Made by a program: the position numbers and the translations under genes. DNA of 42,649 nucleotides. Source: Chloracidobacterium sp. UBA3360. Its GTDB lineage: Bacteria > Acidobacteriota > Blastocatellia > Pyrinomonadales > Pyrinomonadaceae. The notes under the pieces are model-generated. The model had not been told where the DNA came from. It ran no database searches and saw nothing but the letters and a program-made list of their open reading frames with translations. Each line of letters opens with the position of its first letter. Position 1 is the first letter of the stretch. The stretch is from assembly GCA_002360555.1 (NCBI GenBank), contig DEQS01000012.1, forward strand, positions 3,397 through 46,045. The letters are read 5' to 3'. Positions 1 to 7,970 of the stretch are shown here, piece by piece.

Positions 1-53
1 AAAATACCAACGCGTAGCTCGCTAAATGTAAGTTTCTGATTGCTTCTAGGCAT
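1..53 (-). CDS. mlaD: MlaD-like MCE-domain protein, N-terminal fragment
   Basis: Seventeen codons of a minus-strand gene lie between the window edge and base 53. The ATG at 51-53 directly abuts the stop codon of the upstream ATPase gene (54-56). The visible peptide begins MPRSNQKLTFSELRVGI; the E-L-x-V-G-I motif is typical of the start of MCE/MlaD proteins, just before their membrane anchor. MlaD is the periplasmic substrate-binding ring of the Mla phospholipid transporter. The order permease, ATPase, MCE protein supports the call. Only the N-terminus is visible, so the call rests mainly on context. Confidence 0.62.
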   Translation of the reverse strand, partial: MPRSNQKLTFSELRVGI

Positions 54-929
54 TTATTTTCCTCTCAGGAACCTGCGAATATAAGGGTCTTCGGTCTGGC
101 GTAGCTGTTCATCCTTTCCGCTAAAGATGATATCGCCTTGTTTGAGCATTATCACCTCTGTATTGAGCAAGCACAACCGCTCGCCCTCGAGCTCAAAATG
201 CACTTCGCCGGCGCGGTCAAGGGTCGCGTATTCTGATGACAAATATTCGAGATTATTCATCTCGTGCGTTACAAAAATAGATGATACATCTTCGAGGTCG
301 CGAAGTTTAATAGCCAGCTCGCAAATGGTGCGCGCGGTAGGCGGGTCCAGTCCCGCAGTCGGTTCATCAAAAAGAACGATGCTAGGGTTGCCGACGAGTG
401 CTCTCGCGATGCCAACGCGGCGGCGCATACCGCCCGAAAGCTCTGACGGCATCTTGTCGATAGCGTCTTCAAGGTTTACGAATTGCAGCATTCGGACAAC
501 CTCATGTTCGACTTCCTCCTCATCAACGTTAGCTTCGTGCAGCCGATAGGCGACGTTTTCATAAACCGACAGGGAATCGAACAACGCTCCTTCTTGAAAG
601 ACCATACCGATGTTCTTTCGGATCCGCATCATTTCCTGGTCGTCAAATCCCGTGACGTCTTCGCCGTCGATCAAAATTTCACCCGCGTCAGGTTTTAGCA
701 ATCCGAGTATGAGATTAATGATCGTCGATTTGCCGCTACCTGAGCCTCCAAGAACTATCTTGGTTTCGCCTCGTCTGACCGTAAAACTGATGTTGTCAAG
801 GATCACTTGATCATCAAAGGCCAGGTCCACATTACGAAATTCGATCGCAGGCAGCCCAAATTCTCCGAAAAGGGTTTCGCCGTTCTCATATGCCTTATGG
901 TGATGGACACCATCGATGTCTAAAGTCAT
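54..929 (-). CDS. mlaF: Mla-type ABC transporter ATPase (MlaF-like)
   Basis: Cytoplasmic ATPase of an MCE/Mla lipid transporter. In the 291-residue protein I see Walker A GGSGSGKST at about residues 61-69, a Q-loop glutamine near 112, the signature LSGGM near 164-168, Walker B with DEP near 187-190 and the H-loop His near 223. The signature ending GGM followed by RRR is usual in MlaF/Ttg2A proteins. I chose the ATG at 929 because AAAGGA precedes it by 7 nt; an in-frame TTG at 947 would add six residues and overlap the permease stop. It is translated after mlaE and abuts mlaD. The roughly 35-residue N-terminal extension before the ABC core is a little longer than usual. Confidence 0.9.
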   Translation of the reverse strand: MTLDIDGVHHHKAYENGETLFGEFGLPAIEFRNVDLAFDDQVILDNISFTVRRGETKIVLGGSGSGKSTIINLILGLLKPDAGEILIDGEDVTGFDDQEMMRIRKNIGMVFQEGALFDSLSVYENVAYRLHEANVDEEEVEHEVVRMLQFVNLEDAIDKMPSELSGGMRRRVGIARALVGNPSIVLFDEPTAGLDPPTARTICELAIKLRDLEDVSSIFVTHEMNNLEYLSSEYATLDRAGEVHFELEGERLCLLNTEVIMLKQGDIIFSGKDEQLRQTEDPYIRRFLRGK

Positions 930-943
930 ACAACGATCCTTTC

Positions 944-1714
944 TCAAAAAATGGTCGCGCTAAATAAACTCTGCAATATTTTAGACAGGAAAAAGTCAGC
1001 AATTATTATGATTATGGACGACGTGACAACGGCGCTTGTTGTAGCCTGACCAACGCCCACAGTACCGCCCTTCGTATTAAGACCTTTATAACACGAGACC
1101 AGGCCTATGATCCCTCCAAAAATAATAGGTTTGACCATACCGCCGATAATGTCGGTCATAGCGATCCCAAACTTTGCAGACTGTATGTATAGATTTGTAT
1201 CAAGACCATATATTTGCTTGGCGACCAAACCTCCGCCTACGATACCCACAAGATCGGCAGAAAATGTAAGCAGCGGGAGTGTGACCAAGAGCGCTATTAT
1301 ACGCGGTGTGACGAGTTTACGAACCGGCGACGTCCCGAGTGCACGCATAGCGTCGATCTGTTGCGAGACGACCATCGAACCCAATTCGGCAGATATTGCT
1401 GAGCCTACCCGGCCGGCAACCATCAATGCTGTTAGAACCGGTCCGAGTTCACGTATCAACGATGTAGCCACACTCTGTCCGGCGCTGCTCTGTGCCCCAT
1501 AGTATTCGAGCGTAGGAAAGGCTTGTAGGACGAGTACGCCTCCGGTAAAAAAACCGGTGAGCGAAACAATACCGAGCGATCCGACACCGATACTGTCCAT
1601 CTGCGCGATGGTCTCTTTGAAATAACGCGGCCCCTTCCACAGGCCTTTTACCGAGCGCCACAAAAGGAAGGTTATCTCTTGCACTCCGGAAAGAAATTTC
1701 GCGATAAAGTTCAT
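944..1714 (-). CDS. mlaE: Mla-type ABC transporter permease (MlaE-like)
   Basis: Inner-membrane permease of the MCE/Mla system that moves phospholipids between the inner membrane and the periplasmic MCE ring. The 256-residue length is typical of the family. The sequence shows an N-terminal amphipathic segment, about five hydrophobic helices, and the conserved stretch RELGPVLTALMVAGRVGSA followed by a Glu-rich loop (ISAELGSM) and the QIDAMRALG coupling region characteristic of MlaE. It is first in a minus-strand operon with mlaF and mlaD. No good Shine-Dalgarno sequence precedes the ATG. A candidate promoter lies in the gap behind it. Confidence 0.93.
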   Translation of the reverse strand: MNFIAKFLSGVQEITFLLWRSVKGLWKGPRYFKETIAQMDSIGVGSLGIVSLTGFFTGGVLVLQAFPTLEYYGAQSSAGQSVATSLIRELGPVLTALMVAGRVGSAISAELGSMVVSQQIDAMRALGTSPVRKLVTPRIIALLVTLPLLTFSADLVGIVGGGLVAKQIYGLDTNLYIQSAKFGIAMTDIIGGMVKPIIFGGIIGLVSCYKGLNTKGGTVGVGQATTSAVVTSSIIIIIADFFLSKILQSLFSATIF

Positions 1715-1747
1715 CGGTTTAGAAGCTGGAAACTTTGACTGCTCAAG

Positions 1748-1775
1748 GATATAACGAACCCAAACAAAACTTCAA
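1748..1775 (-). promoter_or_regulatory. candidate sigma-70 promoter for the mla operon
   Basis: Read on the minus strand, TTGAAG (1770-1775) and TATATC (1748-1753) are separated by 16 nt and lie about 35-60 nt before the mlaE start. The site sits just past the terminator of the preceding operon, where a new promoter is needed. Both hexamers are only moderate matches to consensus. Confidence 0.35.
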
Positions 1776-1781
1776 ACAAGC

Positions 1782-1809
1782 AAAAAGGCCGAACATATTT
1801 GTTCGGCCT
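1782..1809 (-). terminator. rho-independent terminator of the sigma/anti-sigma operon
   Basis: A perfect 10-bp stem (1786-1795 with 1800-1809) closes a 4-nt loop. On the minus strand it is followed by a run of five T residues (1786-1782). It lies about 32 nt past the stop codon of the Spy-like gene, so it ends that operon before the mla genes. Confidence 0.88.
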
Positions 1810-1841
1810 CTAGTCAAATTAGTACGTCTACTAAACGGGTG

Positions 1842-2411
1842 CTATTGCGGCTTTTGGATGTTTGGCCGAATGACAGGACGCGCCTGTCGCGGAGCAAATG
1901 CGTCGCCGGATCGATTTGCATCCTTTCGGACCGCGTTACGTTTCTCGATATTTTCCCTTACTTGTTCAAATCGCTGTCGTATTTCACGAAATCGTACTAG
2001 CTGCTCAGGCGTGAGGATCTTACGCACCGTAAGCTCATTCATAAATCGTATCCGTGCTAAATCAGCCTGAGCGAGCTGCAGCTCTTTTAATCGTGCTTGT
2101 ACGTCCGCGTCATTGACCTGATCGGCATAGATCGCCTCATCCAGACTTCGATTTGCCTCACGCAAACGCTGTTGTGCAGCATCCATCAGAGGCTTTCGCT
2201 CCATATTCATCCGGCGGATCTGCTGAACCTGTTCGCGTGAAAGTCCGAGCTGACGCAAGGCATTTGTACGAATATCCGGCTGTTGATTAGCACCCTGATT
2301 TTGGCCGTCTTGTGGTTCGACAGGTTTGGTGTCCTGCGCAAAGCCAGCCGATACAAAGATCAACACAACTAACGAAAATGCCGCGACCCTAAGATAATTA
2401 ATGGTTTTCAT
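1842..2411 (-). CDS. Spy/CpxP-like periplasmic LTxxQ protein
   Basis: A 189-residue exported protein with a signal peptide ending near AGFAQ (residue 25). The mature part is almost wholly helical and charged. It carries two LTxxQ-type motifs, LSREQVQQI near residue 58 and LTPEQLVRF near 134, which mark the Spy/CpxP/CnrX family of periplasmic stress chaperones and metal sensors. It is the third gene of an operon with an ECF sigma factor and its anti-sigma factor, 14 nt after the latter. It may be an output or sensor of that system; this is inference from position. The C-terminal tail is Arg/Pro-rich and looks disordered. Confidence 0.75.
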   Translation of the reverse strand: MKTINYLRVAAFSLVVLIFVSAGFAQDTKPVEPQDGQNQGANQQPDIRTNALRQLGLSREQVQQIRRMNMERKPLMDAAQQRLREANRSLDEAIYADQVNDADVQARLKELQLAQADLARIRFMNELTVRKILTPEQLVRFREIRQRFEQVRENIEKRNAVRKDANRSGDAFAPRQARPVIRPNIQKPQ

Positions 2412-2425
2412 AAAGTTGCAGCGGG

Positions 2426-3139
2426 TTATTCCGCTCCTCCTTCGTCAAAGAGATCCGAAAGACGCAAAGACTTGTCGTCGGTATCGTCGTAATTGGTCAA
2501 AGCAGGAGCCTTTGCCGTAGTGGCCGACGGATTTCGGACCACCGCGTCGTTTGGACGCTTAGAAACTGTCGTTACGGCTCTTTCATTTCTCGGACGCTGT
2601 GCGTTAAACGAAGCTCGCAATGGACGCACCTGACGATCGTCAGTATTCCCGACTAAAACGTTCTCATTTCCATTCCTGACCGGATCCGGTGCTTGAACTT
2701 TATTATCCGGCGACACAACCGGCGGCACAGCGACATTGGTCGGTATATTCGAAGCCATTTCCTGACCGCCGCCAAGATAATTTATCGCGGCAAAACTAAG
2801 CCCAATGCTTAAGATCAGCCCGGCGGCGACAGTCGCCGCAGCCGGCCAACCGGAAAGCGTCATCAGATCGCGGAGTCTAGCAAAAAAGCCGATCGCCTCT
2901 ACTTTCTGGTGATAGGGAATCACAATGTTAGGGGTTGGCAAATGGGCAAATTCCTCTTTACGCCACTCATACATCGAAAAACGCGCATTTGAAATGCCAG
3001 CAAATTCGTCTGTACATACGGTGCAGTCCACCAAATGCTCTTCAAATTTGTTGCGTTCAGATTCGCCGATCTCGTCGTACATATACGAAACTATCTCGTC
3101 CGTAAATTTGCATCCGTTTTTATTGCTGTTATCCAACAT
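2426..3139 (-). CDS. zinc-finger anti-sigma factor, single-pass membrane protein
   Basis: A 237-residue protein. The N-terminal domain has the zinc-binding anti-sigma motif HxxxCxxC (H35, C39, C42), which binds ECF sigma factors in the cytoplasm. One transmembrane helix spans about residues 100-121, leaving a roughly 115-residue low-complexity periplasmic tail rich in Asn, Pro, Val and Arg. The gene starts 2 nt after the sigma-factor stop, the usual arrangement for a cognate pair. The periplasmic part has no domain I recognise. Release of the sigma factor by proteolysis or by a change in the zinc domain would be typical but cannot be read from the sequence. Confidence 0.88.
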   Translation of the reverse strand: MLDNSNKNGCKFTDEIVSYMYDEIGESERNKFEEHLVDCTVCTDEFAGISNARFSMYEWRKEEFAHLPTPNIVIPYHQKVEAIGFFARLRDLMTLSGWPAAATVAAGLILSIGLSFAAINYLGGGQEMASNIPTNVAVPPVVSPDNKVQAPDPVRNGNENVLVGNTDDRQVRPLRASFNAQRPRNERAVTTVSKRPNDAVVRNPSATTAKAPALTNYDDTDDKSLRLSDLFDEGGAE

Positions 3140-3141
3140 AA

Positions 3142-3720
3142 CTAAACCACCTCGACCGGCGTCCTTTCTAACCTCATCTTTAACTGTTTCAGAGCCGTGT
3201 AAAGTCTGCTTTTTACTGTGCTCAATGGCAAATCGAGCGTTTCGGATATCTCCTGAAACGTCATCTCCTCAAATTCTTTCATCACGATCACCTGTCGCAG
3301 ATCGGTCGGCAAAGCTCCGACTGCCTGTCTGATAAGCGTTGTCCGCTCGGCTTTTTCGGTCGTGCGGGCCGGTGACAGCAACGGCGATGCGACAAAAACC
3401 CTCTCCTCGGAACCATCCTCGCTGTCAAAATAATCTTCTGCACGTGTCCGCTGACGGCGTTTGATCGTCAAACACTGATTGACCGCTATCCGATGCAGCC
3501 ACGACGAAACTTTGGCTTCGCCACGAAAATTTTTGAGATTGCGATAAGCGGCGATAAACGCCTCTTGAGCGGCGTCACCGGCGTCGTCTTCGCGGCCGAG
3601 CATACCAAAGCAGAGAGCGAATATCTTACGCTCCCATCGTCTTACGATCTCGCCGAAAGCATCCGAATCCTGTCCGACTGCCAATTCGACTAACTGCTCA
3701 TCAGTTCTGGTTTTATACAT
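3142..3720 (-). CDS. ECF RNA polymerase sigma factor (RpoE-type)
   Basis: A 192-residue sigma-70 of the extracytoplasmic-function group. Region 2 contains the polymerase-binding and -10 recognition segment (DAAQEAFIAAYRNLKNF, then WLHRIAVNQCL). A variable acidic linker follows, then region 4 with a helix-turn-helix (LPTDLRQVIVMKEFEEMTF, then LPLSTVKSRLYTALKQL). I chose the ATG at 3720, which places the conserved TDEQLVELA stretch where the family normally starts. An in-frame GTG at 3750 would add ten residues and sits 6 nt after a TAAGAT box, so a leaderless start is also possible. It heads an operon with its anti-sigma factor and a Spy-like protein, so it probably responds to envelope stress. 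Confidence 0.93.
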   Translation of the reverse strand: MYKTRTDEQLVELAVGQDSDAFGEIVRRWERKIFALCFGMLGREDDAGDAAQEAFIAAYRNLKNFRGEAKVSSWLHRIAVNQCLTIKRRQRTRAEDYFDSEDGSEERVFVASPLLSPARTTEKAERTTLIRQAVGALPTDLRQVIVMKEFEEMTFQEISETLDLPLSTVKSRLYTALKQLKMRLERTPVEVV

Positions 3721-3756
3721 CAAGCTCGTGTCTAAACGCCGCTCCGGCACGAGAAA

Positions 3757-3762
3757 ATCTTA
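3757..3762 (-). promoter_or_regulatory. candidate -10 box of the sigma-factor operon
   Basis: TAAGAT on the minus strand lies 6 nt before the GTG at 3750 and 36 nt before the ATG at 3720. I see no convincing -35 hexamer. ECF operons are often self-activated, but I could not pick out an ECF-type motif by eye. Confidence 0.3.
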
Positions 3763-3878
3763 TCTCAAATAACGTCCAATTTGCGAAACTTCTCGCAGTC
3801 AATTACTTAGACGGAGAAAAGACACAAAAAGTCTATCTATTTGCGTGTAAAATGTCGTTAGAATGATTCGAGTCGAGT

Positions 3879-4238
3879 ATGTTCGAGAACGATAACTTCA
3901 CCTACTATTTAGCAATTGTGTATTTTGCGTTCGGCTTGCCTTTCGCAATTTTTAGCACAATTATGAGCTTCTATTATTTCTTTTCTTGGATTTTTTCTGG
4001 CAAAGAACAACTTCGTAATCCCGCAGTCTATTGTTTTGTAGATTGAATTCTTTCGTTAGCTTTCGGTTCTGTTGGAATTTGGCTTGTTGTACATGAATTC
4101 GCCAACATTTGGCTTATCCTTATTATTGGGTGGCTTATCAATATTCCTCACACTTTGCTATCACAAAAAATTCGCAGGAAAGTCTTTCAAGTCGAGCCCG
4201 CCCCGACAGACCCAGCGATCCTTGAAACCCATCAATAG
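3879..4238 (+). pseudogene. small membrane protein gene interrupted by an in-frame TGA
   Basis: From the ATG at 3879 the frame stays open for 55 codons, meets TGA at 4044-4046, then stays open for 63 more codons to TAG at 4236-4238. Both halves read like one hydrophobic protein of about 119 residues: aromatic-rich transmembrane segments near codons 9-43 and 57-85, then a basic patch and a short polar tail. The TGA differs by one base from TGG (Trp). The region is AT-richer than its neighbours. I recognise no family. It ends 7 nt inside the 3' end of the convergent proS gene. A decayed gene, a sequencing error or two separate small ORFs are all possible. Confidence 0.5.
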
Positions 4239-5704
4239 GCCTTTGCGAAAACCACTCGTTTACTTGAGTCAGCCCCCGAGTAGATGCATTTTCCGGCTTC
4301 CGTTGTCGAGATGAGCGGGATACAGCGGATCGTCGCTTTGGTTTCTTCTTTGATCTTTTCCTCAGTTTCGGCGGTGCCATCCCAATGTGCCATGACGAAG
4401 CCCCCGCGTTCGATCTGAGCTTTGAAATCATCCCAGGTATCGACCAGGAAGGTGTTTTCCTCCCGAAACGCTAGCGCCTTTTGATAGATGTTCGTCTGGA
4501 TCTCGTCTAGCAGAGCTTTGACGTGTTCGACGATGCCGTCGATCGGCTGCGATTCTTTCGTGAGCGTGTCGCGGCGGGCGACTTCGATCGTGCCGGCTTC
4601 GAGATCACGGTTTCCGAGGCCGAGACGGATCGGAACGCCTTTTAATTCATACTCAGCGAACTTCCAACCGCTGCGCTGATTGTCGGCGTCGTCGTATTTG
4701 ACCGAGATGCCCGCGGCTTTTAGTTCCTCGAAGATCGGATTGACCTTTTCGCTGATCGCGGCGAGTTCTTCGGGCGTTTTGTAGATCGGAATAATAACTA
4801 CCTGAATAGGAGCCAGTTTTGGCGGAAGCACGAGCCCCTGATCGTCGGAGTGAGCCATGATCAAAGCTCCCATCAGACGCGTAGAAACGCCCCAGCTCGT
4901 TGCCCACGCGTATTCCTGTTCGTTTTCTTTATTGACGAACTTCACGTCGAAGGACTTGGCAAAATTCTGCCCCAGAAAATGGGACGTTCCGGCCTGCAAA
5001 GCTTTGCCGTCCTGCATTAAAGCTTCGATACAATATGTTTCGATCGCTCCGGCGAAACGCTCGTTTGGCGATTTGAGCCCGCGAAGGACAGGCACGCCCA
5101 TCCATTCCTCGGCGAACGTCGCGTAAACGTCCAACATTCGCTCAGTTTCTTCGATAGCTTCCTGCTCGGTAGCGTGAGCCGTGTGGCCTTCCTGCCAGAG
5201 GAATTCGGTTGTGCGCAGAAAAAGTCGCGTACGCATTTCCCAGCGGACGACGTTGCACCATTGGTTGATGAGCAACGGCAGATCGCGCCATGACTGGATC
5301 CAATTCTTGTAGGTGTTCCAGATGACGGTCTCGGAGGTCGGGCGAATGATCAATTCTTCCTCGAGCTTTGCCGCCGGATCGACGATCAGGCCTTTGCCGT
5401 CGGGATTTGCTTTGAGGCGATAATGCGTGACGACCGCACATTCTTTTGCAAAGCCTTCGGCATGCTCTTCTTCCTTTTCTAGGAACGATTTAGGCACGAA
5501 AAGAGGGAAGTACGCATTGACGTGGCCCGTCGCTTTGAACATATCGTCCAATGCACGCTGCATCTTTTCCCATATAGCAAAGCCGTATGGTTTGATGACC
5601 ATACAACCGCGAACCGCGCTGTTTTCCGCGAGATCAGCACGTTTGACGATCTCGTTATACCACTCGGAATAGTTTTCCGATCTTTTAGGAAGTCCTTTTG
5701 CCAT
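4232..5704 (-). CDS. proS: prolyl-tRNA synthetase, class 3 (archaeal/eukaryotic-like)
   Basis: Charges tRNA-Pro with proline. The 490-residue length, the lack of the YbaK-like editing insertion and the C-terminal Tyr (ending FAKAY) are marks of the archaeal/eukaryotic-like ProRS form. Class II signatures are visible: RPTSETVIWNTY (motif 2 entry), the INQWCNVVRWEMRTRLFLRT stretch of motif 2, the GTSHFLGQNFAKSFDVKF substrate loop, and motif 3 around GVSTRLMGALIMAHSDDQGL. An anticodon-binding domain follows from about residue 285, then the C-terminal zinc-binding-type domain. The ATG at 5704 has no Shine-Dalgarno sequence. The gene is divergent from proline dehydrogenase, so two proline genes share an upstream region. 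Confidence 0.96.
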   Translation of the reverse strand: MAKGLPKRSENYSEWYNEIVKRADLAENSAVRGCMVIKPYGFAIWEKMQRALDDMFKATGHVNAYFPLFVPKSFLEKEEEHAEGFAKECAVVTHYRLKANPDGKGLIVDPAAKLEEELIIRPTSETVIWNTYKNWIQSWRDLPLLINQWCNVVRWEMRTRLFLRTTEFLWQEGHTAHATEQEAIEETERMLDVYATFAEEWMGVPVLRGLKSPNERFAGAIETYCIEALMQDGKALQAGTSHFLGQNFAKSFDVKFVNKENEQEYAWATSWGVSTRLMGALIMAHSDDQGLVLPPKLAPIQVVIIPIYKTPEELAAISEKVNPIFEELKAAGISVKYDDADNQRSGWKFAEYELKGVPIRLGLGNRDLEAGTIEVARRDTLTKESQPIDGIVEHVKALLDEIQTNIYQKALAFREENTFLVDTWDDFKAQIERGGFVMAHWDGTAETEEKIKEETKATIRCIPLISTTEAGKCIYSGADSSKRVVFAKAY

Positions 5705-5716
5705 AAGAATAAGTTT

Positions 5717-5862
5717 GCCACAGAGTACACAGAGGGCACAGAGGCAAAGAGAGAATAATAAAATAAATTGTTTTGAGTTACAATTTCGGATCCTTCGCCG
5801 GTGACGCCAAACTCAGTGGTCTCCGCGAACTCTGTCGCAATTCGCTTGTGTTTATCTGTGGC
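5717..5862. repeat. degenerate palindromic intergenic element
   Basis: The gap between proS and the proline dehydrogenase gene begins with GCCACAG (5717) and ends with the inverted CTGTGGC (5856-5862). Inside the left arm, ACACAGAGG-like units recur; the right arm holds loosely complementary CTCTGT and TGTGTTTATCTGTGG segments. The arrangement resembles the two clearer 'gccacgaat' palindromes near 23.5 kb in design, though not in sequence. Confidence 0.45.
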
Positions 5863-5870
5863 TAATATGT

Positions 5871-5876
5871 TATTAT
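5871..5876 (+). promoter_or_regulatory. candidate -10 box for proline dehydrogenase
   Basis: TATTAT lies 9 nt before the ATG at 5886. No Shine-Dalgarno sequence occurs between them, so the transcript would have a leader of at most a few nucleotides. No clear -35 hexamer is seen. Confidence 0.35.
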
Positions 5877-5885
5877 CCGATTTTT

Positions 5886-7064
5886 ATGAGCGATTTCTCT
5901 CTGGATCTCCAGGACACGGCCATTGCATTTGCGGATAAAACTGATTCGCAGTTAAAGGACAAATACAAGCTCTTTAAGATGCTCAACTCGCCGTTTCTGA
6001 ATGCTATCGGAACAGCGGCAACGAGGTTTGCGTTATCGATCGGACTGCCGGTCGAAGGGCTTATAAAAGCTACGATCTTTGAACAATTTTGCGGCGGCGA
6101 AACGATCGAAGAATGTGAATCGACCATCGTAACGCTTGGGCGATCAAATATCGGTACTATCCTCGATTATGCGATCGAGGGTAAGGTGACCGACGAAGAT
6201 TTTGACCGCACAAAAGACGAGATAATCCGGACGATCGACCGGGCTAAGGACGATCCGAACATACCATTTTCAGTCTTTAAGGTCACGGGGATTGCTCCGC
6301 TCGGCACACTCGAACGCCTTAGCAACAAAAAGAAACTTGACGCAAAGAGTCAGGCAAAATGCGAACGTATTCACAACCGGGTTGCCGAGATATGCGAATT
6401 CGCATATTCGGTAGGTCAGCCTGTGTTTATCGATGCTGAGGATTCCTGGATACAGGATGCGATCGATAGAATGGCAACGGAGATGATGGAACGGTTCAAC
6501 CGCGAAAGGGCGATCGTCTACAACACCGTTCAGCTATACCGAACCGACCGTCTCCAATACCTAAAAGATTCGCGTCGTCAGGCGAAGGCCGACGGATATA
6601 TTTTCGCGGTCAAGCTTGTTCGCGGTGCTTATATGGAAAAAGAACGGGAACGTGCCGCTGAGATGGGCTATCCGTCACCGATCCATGAGACCAAAGCCGA
6701 TACCGACGCCGATTACAACGCTGCTTTAGACTACTGTTTACGTCATTACAAAGATATGGCGTTTGTCGCGGCTACGCATAACGAAAACAGCACCAAAGTC
6801 CTCGCCGAGCGAATGCGTGAAAACGGCATCGCCGCGGATCATCCAAATATTTTCTACTCGCAGCTTTATGGCATGGGAGACAACATCTCCTATGTTTTGG
6901 CTAAAGATGGATACAATGTTTCGAAATATGTACCGTACGGGCCGGTTGCGGATGCCGTGCCGTATTTGATGCGCAGAGCGGAGGAAAATTCGTCAGCGGC
7001 CGGACATGTAAGCCGAGAGCTTGAAATGATCGGGAAAGAGCTAAAGCGGCGCGGACAAATTTGA
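5886..7064 (+). CDS. proline dehydrogenase (monofunctional, FAD-dependent)
   Basis: Oxidises proline to pyrroline-5-carboxylate, passing electrons to FAD and the quinone pool. The 392-residue protein has the PRODH barrel motifs: FIDAEDSW near residue 180, AVKLVRGAYMEKER near 240, VAATHNENS near 297, QLYGMGDNIS near 325, and YVPYGPVADAVPYLMRRAEEN near 346-366, the last being the proline/FAD-binding arginine motif. It lacks the P5C dehydrogenase part of PutA, so a separate enzyme must finish the pathway. The spacing of motifs resembles the eukaryotic-type PRODH group. It diverges from proS. Confidence 0.93.
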   Translation: MSDFSLDLQDTAIAFADKTDSQLKDKYKLFKMLNSPFLNAIGTAATRFALSIGLPVEGLIKATIFEQFCGGETIEECESTIVTLGRSNIGTILDYAIEGKVTDEDFDRTKDEIIRTIDRAKDDPNIPFSVFKVTGIAPLGTLERLSNKKKLDAKSQAKCERIHNRVAEICEFAYSVGQPVFIDAEDSWIQDAIDRMATEMMERFNRERAIVYNTVQLYRTDRLQYLKDSRRQAKADGYIFAVKLVRGAYMEKERERAAEMGYPSPIHETKADTDADYNAALDYCLRHYKDMAFVAATHNENSTKVLAERMRENGIAADHPNIFYSQLYGMGDNISYVLAKDGYNVSKYVPYGPVADAVPYLMRRAEENSSAAGHVSRELEMIGKELKRRGQI

Positions 7065-7103
7065 ACTTTGGCGGGGTGTGCGCGTATCTCTCTTGAGGTC
7101 AAT

Positions 7104-7577
7104 ATGTTCTGTCCAAAATGCGGAAAAGCCGATCAATCTGCCGAAACATATTGCCGGCAATGCGGTACGTTTTTACCTGACCTCTCAAAACCTGCGAAAC
7201 GCGAGTCCCCACCCGAAGAGAACATTAAGGTCAATACGGTCCTGTCCATGATGACCGTGATCGTCAGTTTTACGCTGGCAATTTTGCTTTATATTTTCTT
7301 GGGATTTCGTGAGACTACTCACCCGCTGATATATGCAACCGCGGGGCTTTTGATCGCGATGGGAGCCTGGCACATACAGACTTTTATCCGGACTCGTAGA
7401 TTAAAAAGGCAATGGAAAACGCGTATGAATCCTGTCGAAAGCGAGCCTATCGCTATCGGATCGCCATTGCCCGGCAAGCAACTGGAAATGCCTGATTTTG
7501 AGAATCTCGTTCCGGCAAGCGTTACCGACCGCACCACAAAACATCTCTCCGAAAAACCGCGTTCATCTCAATCCTAA
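7104..7577 (+). CDS. zinc-ribbon membrane protein of unknown function
   Basis: A 157-residue protein. An N-terminal zinc ribbon has cysteines at residues 3, 6, 17 and 20 (CPKC, then CRQCG). A Pro/Glu-rich linker follows, then two hydrophobic segments near residues 45-64 and 70-86, and a polar C-terminal tail. I chose the ATG at 7104 because GAGG precedes it by 6 nt; a longer TTG start would add residues unrelated to zinc ribbons. It lies 39 nt after proline dehydrogenase, so it may be cotranscribed. The same four-Cys spacing recurs in the AIM24 protein at 35236. No specific function can be given. Its 3' end overlaps the convergent gene by 15 nt. Confidence 0.75.
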   Translation: MFCPKCGKADQSAETYCRQCGTFLPDLSKPAKRESPPEENIKVNTVLSMMTVIVSFTLAILLYIFLGFRETTHPLIYATAGLLIAMGAWHIQTFIRTRRLKRQWKTRMNPVESEPIAIGSPLPGKQLEMPDFENLVPASVTDRTTKHLSEKPRSSQS

Positions 7578-7922
7578 TAGCAGACGGATCGATTTATCTG
7601 ACACTTTACGACCCGGGTCTTTTCGCCATTCCTCTAAAGGTGCAATTTCAGCTTCGTTAAGCGGAATATTCGCGATCTTTGCGACCTGTGTGCTCTCGAA
7701 CGCTCTGGTTGATAGTGCGAGGTGCGATCGGCTCATGCTGAGAGCCTGGCCGCTATCGATAGCCGCTTCTGCCATATCAACATCAAGGTAGTAATCGTCA
7801 TATGCCGCGAGGTGCCAAGTTTTCTCATCAACCTCGTCATCAACTGCCAGCAACCGCAACAAAGCAAAGCCTGCCTCAAGCTGAAATACTAGAAAATCAC
7901 CCGGCTGAAAATTCTGCGACAT
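7563..7922 (-). CDS. conserved-looking hypothetical protein, soluble, acidic
   Basis: A 119-residue acidic protein without signal peptide or membrane segments. The first 45 residues (QPGDFLVFQLEAGFALLRLLAVD and following) alternate like a small beta barrel; the C-terminal part is helical, ending in a basic patch. I do not recognise the family. Codon use is like its neighbours, and the gene fills an otherwise empty interval between a convergent zinc-ribbon gene and the divergent deaminase gene, which supports it being real. Confidence 0.6.
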   Translation of the reverse strand: MSQNFQPGDFLVFQLEAGFALLRLLAVDDEVDEKTWHLAAYDDYYLDVDMAEAAIDSGQALSMSRSHLALSTRAFESTQVAKIANIPLNEAEIAPLEEWRKDPGRKVSDKSIRLLLGLR

Positions 7923-7970
7923 ATTTCGAGATTAGCATACAGACGCACATTGGCTATAAAATCAGACCAT

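Noticed and set aside
127..549. Plus-strand open frame antisense to mlaF
   Set aside because: Ser/Arg-rich low-complexity translation with no start signal, lying wholly inside a gene with complete ABC motifs; a codon-bias shadow.
4044..4046. Selenocysteine at the in-frame TGA
   Set aside because: No SECIS-like hairpin is evident directly downstream, the residue lies at a membrane segment where Trp fits, and no redox motif surrounds it.
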